In this document: in pieces, positions 17,782 to 21,373 of the stretch | Layout: each line of letters opens with the position of its first letter | Position numbering within the stretch: the stretch's first letter is position 1 | Source: an uncultured Candidatus Competibacteraceae bacterium | GTDB lineage: Bacteria > Pseudomonadota > Gammaproteobacteria > Competibacterales > Competibacteraceae | NCBI GenBank assembly: GCA_937872125.1 | Contig: CALMNY010000319.1 | Span: 1 to 21,373 of the forward strand | DNA: 21,373 nt | Direction of reading: 5' to 3' | The notes under the pieces: generated by a model | Told to the model about the DNA's origin: nothing | Database searches by the model: none | The model's input: only the letters and a program-made list of their open reading frames with translations | Position numbers and translations under genes: made by a program

Positions 17782-19494
17782 ATGCCCACCACGATTATCC
17801 GCCGCCCGCTACTCTCCTTGCCCGCCGCGCTGCCGGTGTCGCCGTTGCTGCAACGGATTTATGCGGCCCGTGGCGTTTGCGCTCCGGCGGAACTGGATCG
17901 GGCGCTGCGCGGGCTGACTTCGCCGGCGGCGCTCAGGAACATCGCGCAGGCGGTGGACTTGCTGTATGCCGCTTTCCGCGAGCGGCAACGGATCATGATC
18001 GTCGCCGATCTTGACGCCGACGGGGCGACCAGTTGCGCCTTGGCGGTGCGGGCCTTGCGCGCCTTGGGCGCAGCGGAGGTGGGTTATGTGGTGCCCAACC
18101 GCTTTGTGCATGGCTATGGCCTGACCCCGGAGATCGTCGCCGTCGCTGCCCAGCAGCGCCCTGATCTGCTGATCACGGTGGATAACGGCGTTTCCAGTCA
18201 CGACGGAGTCCTGGCCGCCCGGGCGCTCGGCATGAAGGTGCTGATTACCGATCATCATCTGCCCGGCCCGACCTTGCCGGCGGCGGATGCGCTGGTGAAT
18301 CCTAACCAACCAGGCGATGACTTTCCCAGCAAGCATCTGGCCGGGGTCGGGGTGATTTTCCATGTGCTGATGGCGCTGCGCACCCGGCTGCGGGAAACCG
18401 GCTGGTTCGCTGCGCAGGGCATCGCTGAACCCAATCTGGCGCAATTTCTCGATCTGGCGGCGCTGGGGACAGTAGCCGACGTGGTGCCGCTGGACCATAC
18501 CAACCGCATTCTGGTGGAGCAGGGCTTGCAGCGCATCCGCGCCGGGCGTTGCGTGCCGGGAATCCGCGCCCTGTTGGAAATCGCCCGGCGCCCGGCGGCG
18601 CGCGTCACCTCGATTGATCTGGCCTTTCAGGTGGGTCCCCGGATCAACGCCGCCGGGCGATTGACCGACATGAGCCTGAGCATTGACTGTCTGTTGACTG
18701 ATGACCTGGGGGAGGCACGGCGGCTGGCGCAACAACTCGATGATCTCAATCACGAGCGCAAGGCGATTGAGGCGGACATGCAGGGCCAGGCGCTGGCGCG
18801 GCTGCCCCTGATTGGCGGTGACCTGCCATTCGGGTTATGCCTGTTCGATCCCGACTGGCATCCGGGGGTCATCGGCATCGTCGCCGGGCGCGTCAAGGAG
18901 CAAACGCACCGGCCGGTGATCGCCTTTGCGCCGGACAACGCGGCGGGGCAGTTGCGCGGCTCGGCGCGCTCCGTAGCAGGCTTTCACATCCGCGATGCGC
19001 TGGCGACCATCGCCGCCCGGCAACCGGGGTTGATGACCCGGTTTGGCGGCCATGCGTTCGCTGCTGGCCTCAGTCTGCCGGCTGCTCACCTGGCGGCTTT
19101 TCAAAGCGCCTTCGACGCTGAGGTGCGGGGCCTGCTGCGGCTGGAGGATCTCAACGGCTGTCTTTGGAGCGATGGCGAACTCGATCCGTCGGACTTTGTC
19201 CTGGAAACTGCCGATCTGTTACGGGAGGCGGGTCCCTGGGGTCAGGGCTTTCCCGAACCGCTGTTCGATGGCGTGTTCGAGGTGACCGCCCACCAGATCA
19301 TGAAGGACCGGCATTTAAAACTGTGGTTAAGACTGCCGGGCATGACGAAGCCGGTCGAAGCGGTGGCGTTCGGGCGGGCGGGCGATTTCGCGCCGGGCAC
19401 GACGCGGCTGCGCGTGGCTTACAAGCTGGACGTCAACGAATGGCGCAGCGAGCGGCGGTTGCAGTTGCGCGTCGAACATCTGGAGCCGGCCTGA
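17782..19494 (+). CDS. recJ: Single-stranded-DNA-specific exonuclease RecJ
   Basis: 5'-3' single-strand exonuclease of the DHH superfamily, acting in RecF-pathway recombination, mismatch repair and base-excision repair. It has 570 residues against 577 in E. coli, alignable throughout. Metal-binding motifs are intact: DLDADG (76-81), D134 in TVDNGVSSH, TDHHLPG (156-162) and LAALGTVADVVPL. The core-to-DHHA1 linking part has PRINAAGRL, the DHHA1 domain ends with GSARSVAGFHIRDAL and RFGGHAFAAGL, and the C-terminal OB-like domain ends LAYKLDVNEW-type (here RVAYKLDVNEW). No clear Shine-Dalgarno site precedes ATG 17782. It is last in the plus-strand group and converges with the N-formylglutamate amidohydrolase gene, with 34 bases between the stops. 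Confidence 0.98.
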   Translation: MPTTIIRRPLLSLPAALPVSPLLQRIYAARGVCAPAELDRALRGLTSPAALRNIAQAVDLLYAAFRERQRIMIVADLDADGATSCALAVRALRALGAAEVGYVVPNRFVHGYGLTPEIVAVAAQQRPDLLITVDNGVSSHDGVLAARALGMKVLITDHHLPGPTLPAADALVNPNQPGDDFPSKHLAGVGVIFHVLMALRTRLRETGWFAAQGIAEPNLAQFLDLAALGTVADVVPLDHTNRILVEQGLQRIRAGRCVPGIRALLEIARRPAARVTSIDLAFQVGPRINAAGRLTDMSLSIDCLLTDDLGEARRLAQQLDDLNHERKAIEADMQGQALARLPLIGGDLPFGLCLFDPDWHPGVIGIVAGRVKEQTHRPVIAFAPDNAAGQLRGSARSVAGFHIRDALATIAARQPGLMTRFGGHAFAAGLSLPAAHLAAFQSAFDAEVRGLLRLEDLNGCLWSDGELDPSDFVLETADLLREAGPWGQGFPEPLFDGVFEVTAHQIMKDRHLKLWLRLPGMTKPVEAVAFGRAGDFAPGTTRLRVAYKLDVNEWRSERRLQLRVEHLEPA

Positions 19495-19528
19495 ACGCCC
19501 GGATGCCGGGGCCGATCAGGCTTCGGCT

Positions 19529-20335
19529 TCAGTAGTGCCGTACCTGAAACAGTGTTTGATCCCGAAGCACTGCTGCCAGCGCCGCACCGACCACCGCCGC
19601 CCAGTATTCGCACCCTTGTTCATCCGCGATCAAATCCTGGCGGATTTCCACTTCCACATGCGGCAGACCCGCTGCGCCGCCATGGGTGTTCATGGTAAAG
19701 CCGACATCGCGTCCGGAGTAAGGTTCGTTGTCGCCTACACACAGTTCGGGATTAGCCCGGAACCGGGCAATCAGCGGTTCGGCCAGCCGGGGATCGCGGT
19801 TCCACAACACGCCAACTTGCCAGGGACGCTCGAAGCCATTCATGGTGGGTGTGAAGCTGTGAATGGCGATCAGCGCCGGCGCCTGGCCCTGACCGTGACG
19901 CCAGCGGTGGGCCAGCGCCTGGGTAATGGCGTGGTGGTAGGGCCAGAACACTGCGTTTAACCGCGCCTCGGCCAGAGCGTCGTCCACGTTCTGATTACCG
20001 GGAATAACGATGCCATCGCTGATTTCGGCGATGGAGGTGGGGTCGCCGGGCGCGCGGTTGCAATCCACCACCAACCGTGAATAGCCGCCCAGCACGGCGG
20101 GCGCATTGAGTCGGGCCGCTAGCAGGCGGGTCACTTGAGCCGCGCCAATGTCCCAGGCGATATGCTGGGCCAGTTCCGCCGGCCCCAGCCCCAGTTGACC
20201 GAGCGCGGCGGGAATGGCGTTGCTGGCGTGGTCGCAGACCAGTACGACTGGCGCCTGACCCGCCGGGTTGAAGAGGGTGAAGGGAGGCGGATCGCCAGGG
20301 CCGAGCAAGTTGAACGTGACGTCGTTCATAGCCAT
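19529..20335 (-). CDS. N-formylglutamate amidohydrolase family protein
   Basis: A 268-residue member of the FGase family, metal-dependent hydrolases whose founding activity is release of formate from N-formyl-L-glutamate at the end of one histidine-degradation route. Key blocks are VCDHASNAIP (33-42), WDIGA (61-65), YSRLVVDCNR (85-94), IAIHSFTP (156-163) and HVEVEIRQDLI (226-236), supplying the conserved His, Asp, Arg and Glu residues. No other hut genes are near, so histidine degradation is not supported by context, and many family members have unknown amide substrates. ATG 20335 is used; an in-frame ATG at 20329 would remove two residues. No good Shine-Dalgarno site is visible. Confidence 0.88.
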   Translation of the reverse strand: MAMNDVTFNLLGPGDPPPFTLFNPAGQAPVVLVCDHASNAIPAALGQLGLGPAELAQHIAWDIGAAQVTRLLAARLNAPAVLGGYSRLVVDCNRAPGDPTSIAEISDGIVIPGNQNVDDALAEARLNAVFWPYHHAITQALAHRWRHGQGQAPALIAIHSFTPTMNGFERPWQVGVLWNRDPRLAEPLIARFRANPELCVGDNEPYSGRDVGFTMNTHGGAAGLPHVEVEIRQDLIADEQGCEYWAAVVGAALAAVLRDQTLFQVRHY

Positions 20336-20633
20336 TTGATCAACGGAATTTCTGAGAGCGATTCAGGGTGGAGTCCGCATTTTAAGCGGATTTGACGCTG
20401 GATTCAGCGCCGGTTTTGTCAGGCTGGCGCGCGTTTGCCTCCGGGAACTGCCCCTTCATCCGCAGGGAATACAGATTACGTCGGGCCGAAAAACATCTAC
20501 GCTGCGTTGTACTACAATTTTTTTGCCTCACTCAGCCCTGCCCTGCCCTGCCCGGTCACGGATTTTTATTAACTCATTGAATTAATAAAGCTTAGTTTTT
20601 TCGATTGCTTATTATGCTGCTACCCTGTAGACC
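20336..20633. other. Intergenic gap between divergent genes
   Basis: These 298 bases separate the starts of the amidohydrolase and Rpn-family genes. I see no convincing gene. Minor structure includes a small hairpin (TCCGC at 20374-20378 with GCGGA at 20386-20390) and three tandem CCCTG units at 20536-20550. The last 70 bases are AT-rich and contain TATTAT at 20610-20615, a possible -10 for the Rpn gene, but without a matching -35. Confidence 0.4.
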
Positions 20634-21373
20634 ATGAATCATCCTGATGACGCCTCGTACAAGACGCTGTTTGCCGCCCCGGAAGTGGTGCGGGACCTGA
20701 TTCTGGGCTTCGTCCCGGACGAATGGCTGCACGGCCTGGACTACGCCACCCTGGAGCGGGTGTCGGGCAGCTACATCACCGACGACCTGCGCGACCGGGC
20801 GGACGACATCGTATGGCGGGTCAAGGTCGGCGGGGAATGGGTGTACCTGTACATCCTGATCGAGTTCCAGAGCACGGTGGATGCCTGGATGGCGGTGCGG
20901 ATCATGACCTACGTGGGGCTGCTGTATCAGGACCTGATCCAGCAGAAGCAGGTTTTACCCAAGCGGCGCCTGCCGCCGGTGCTGCCGATTGTGCTGTACA
21001 ACGGCGAGGGGAACTGGACGGCCAAAACGAACATAGCCGATCTGATCCCCAAGCCGCCGGGGCTGTTGGCGAAGTACGTGCCGCATCTGGAATATCTGCT
21101 GATTGATGAGAGCCGATACGATATGGCCGATCTGGCGCCGATGAAGAATCTGGTGGCGGCAGCCATTCGGTTCGAGCGGCCGGAGAGCGAAGCGGCGCTC
21201 ATGGCGTTGATTGATGGGCTGAATGAGTGGTTGGAGGGCAACCCCGAACTGAAGCGGATTTTTGCGATCTGGATTCGGGCGATGGTGCTGCGGCACCACC
21301 CGAACCGCCTGATATTGCCAAAAGTGCGTGATTTGCAGGAGTTGAAGATGACACTGGCTGATCGGTTTGAGAC
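20634..21373 (+). CDS. Rpn family recombination-promoting nuclease / putative transposase (3' end outside window)
   Basis: An open frame of 246 codons from ATG 20634 runs to the window edge without a stop. It matches the Rpn (Transposase_31) family: HPDDASYKTLFAAPEVVRDL at the N-terminus, GSYITDDLRDRADDIVWRV (45-63), and YLYILIEFQS (71-80). D57/D58, E77 and Q79 fit the PD-(D/E)XK nuclease core; LPPVLPIVLYNG (113-124) is also typical. E. coli RpnA to RpnE are Mg-dependent DNA endonucleases that raise RecA-independent recombination. Such genes often occur as many divergent copies per genome. No terminal inverted repeats are visible on the 5' side, and no strong Shine-Dalgarno site precedes the ATG. 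Whether the gene is full length cannot be judged. Confidence 0.9.
   Translation, partial: MNHPDDASYKTLFAAPEVVRDLILGFVPDEWLHGLDYATLERVSGSYITDDLRDRADDIVWRVKVGGEWVYLYILIEFQSTVDAWMAVRIMTYVGLLYQDLIQQKQVLPKRRLPPVLPIVLYNGEGNWTAKTNIADLIPKPPGLLAKYVPHLEYLLIDESRYDMADLAPMKNLVAAAIRFERPESEAALMALIDGLNEWLEGNPELKRIFAIWIRAMVLRHHPNRLILPKVRDLQELKMTLADRFE

Noticed and set aside
19511..19527. Five-base stem (GCCGA/TCGGC) between convergent recJ and amidohydrolase genes
   Set aside because: Too short and without a T-run; not enough to call a bidirectional terminator.
20392..20580. 62-residue plus-strand frame in the gap before the Rpn gene
   Set aside because: No ribosome site, no family resemblance, and it runs through the CCCTG repeats.

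Overview
This 21.4 kb window is a chromosomal segment from a GC-rich gammaproteobacterium, centred on the replication origin. GyrB carries the gammaproteobacterial-type long C-terminal half, DnaN has the 366-residue length of the E. coli clamp, and AlaC, RecJ and DnaA all resemble gammaproteobacterial versions. From memory, the overall style (GC-rich genes, Rpn-type nuclease, G/C-rich dispersed palindromes) recalls Competibacter/Contendobacter-like bacteria, but that is only a guess.

Layout. (1) 1-5014, minus strand: an envelope-sensing/c-di-GMP operon, transcribed from a LysM-FecR protein (about 5.0 kb) through a CHASE2-PAS-GGDEF-EAL protein into a gene cut by the window edge that looks like a MotA/TolQ/ExbB-type channel. 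(2) 5192-6870: a nitroreductase (minus), and on the plus strand a YiiD-type hotdog thioesterase and a low-GC bacteriohemerythrin. (3) 6871-7193: a gene-free gap holding a roughly 210-bp imperfect palindromic REP/MITE-like element that abuts the gyrB stop codon. (4) 7194-13897, minus strand: the classical cluster dnaA-dnaN-recF-gyrB. (5) 11888-12541, between dnaN and dnaA: a 654-bp non-coding oriC with twelve perfect DnaA boxes, nine of them in a head-to-head array, flanked by DNA of about 20% G+C. (6) 14139-19494, plus strand: alaC, hom, an RpfE/COG4255-like gene and recJ. (7) 19529-20335, minus: an N-formylglutamate amidohydrolase family protein. (8) 20634 to the window end, plus: an Rpn/Transposase_31 family nuclease, truncated by the edge.

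How it works together. DnaA binds the box array to open the AT-rich DNA; DnaN, RecF and GyrB supply the clamp, gap repair and supercoiling, and RecJ adds a repair exonuclease. Transcription diverges from the dnaA/alaC gap at about 14.0 kb, so dnaN-recF-gyrB run with the leftward fork and alaC-hom-recJ with the rightward fork, while dnaA itself runs toward the origin. AlaC and Hom form a translationally coupled amino-acid pair. The left-hand operon probably turns a cell-envelope signal into a change in c-di-GMP.

The strongest things to re-examine are the symmetrical DnaA-box array, the operon joining a FecR-like protein to c-di-GMP turnover and a putative ion channel, and the palindromic element after gyrB. 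I found no CRISPR array, tRNA, rRNA or intact insertion sequence.
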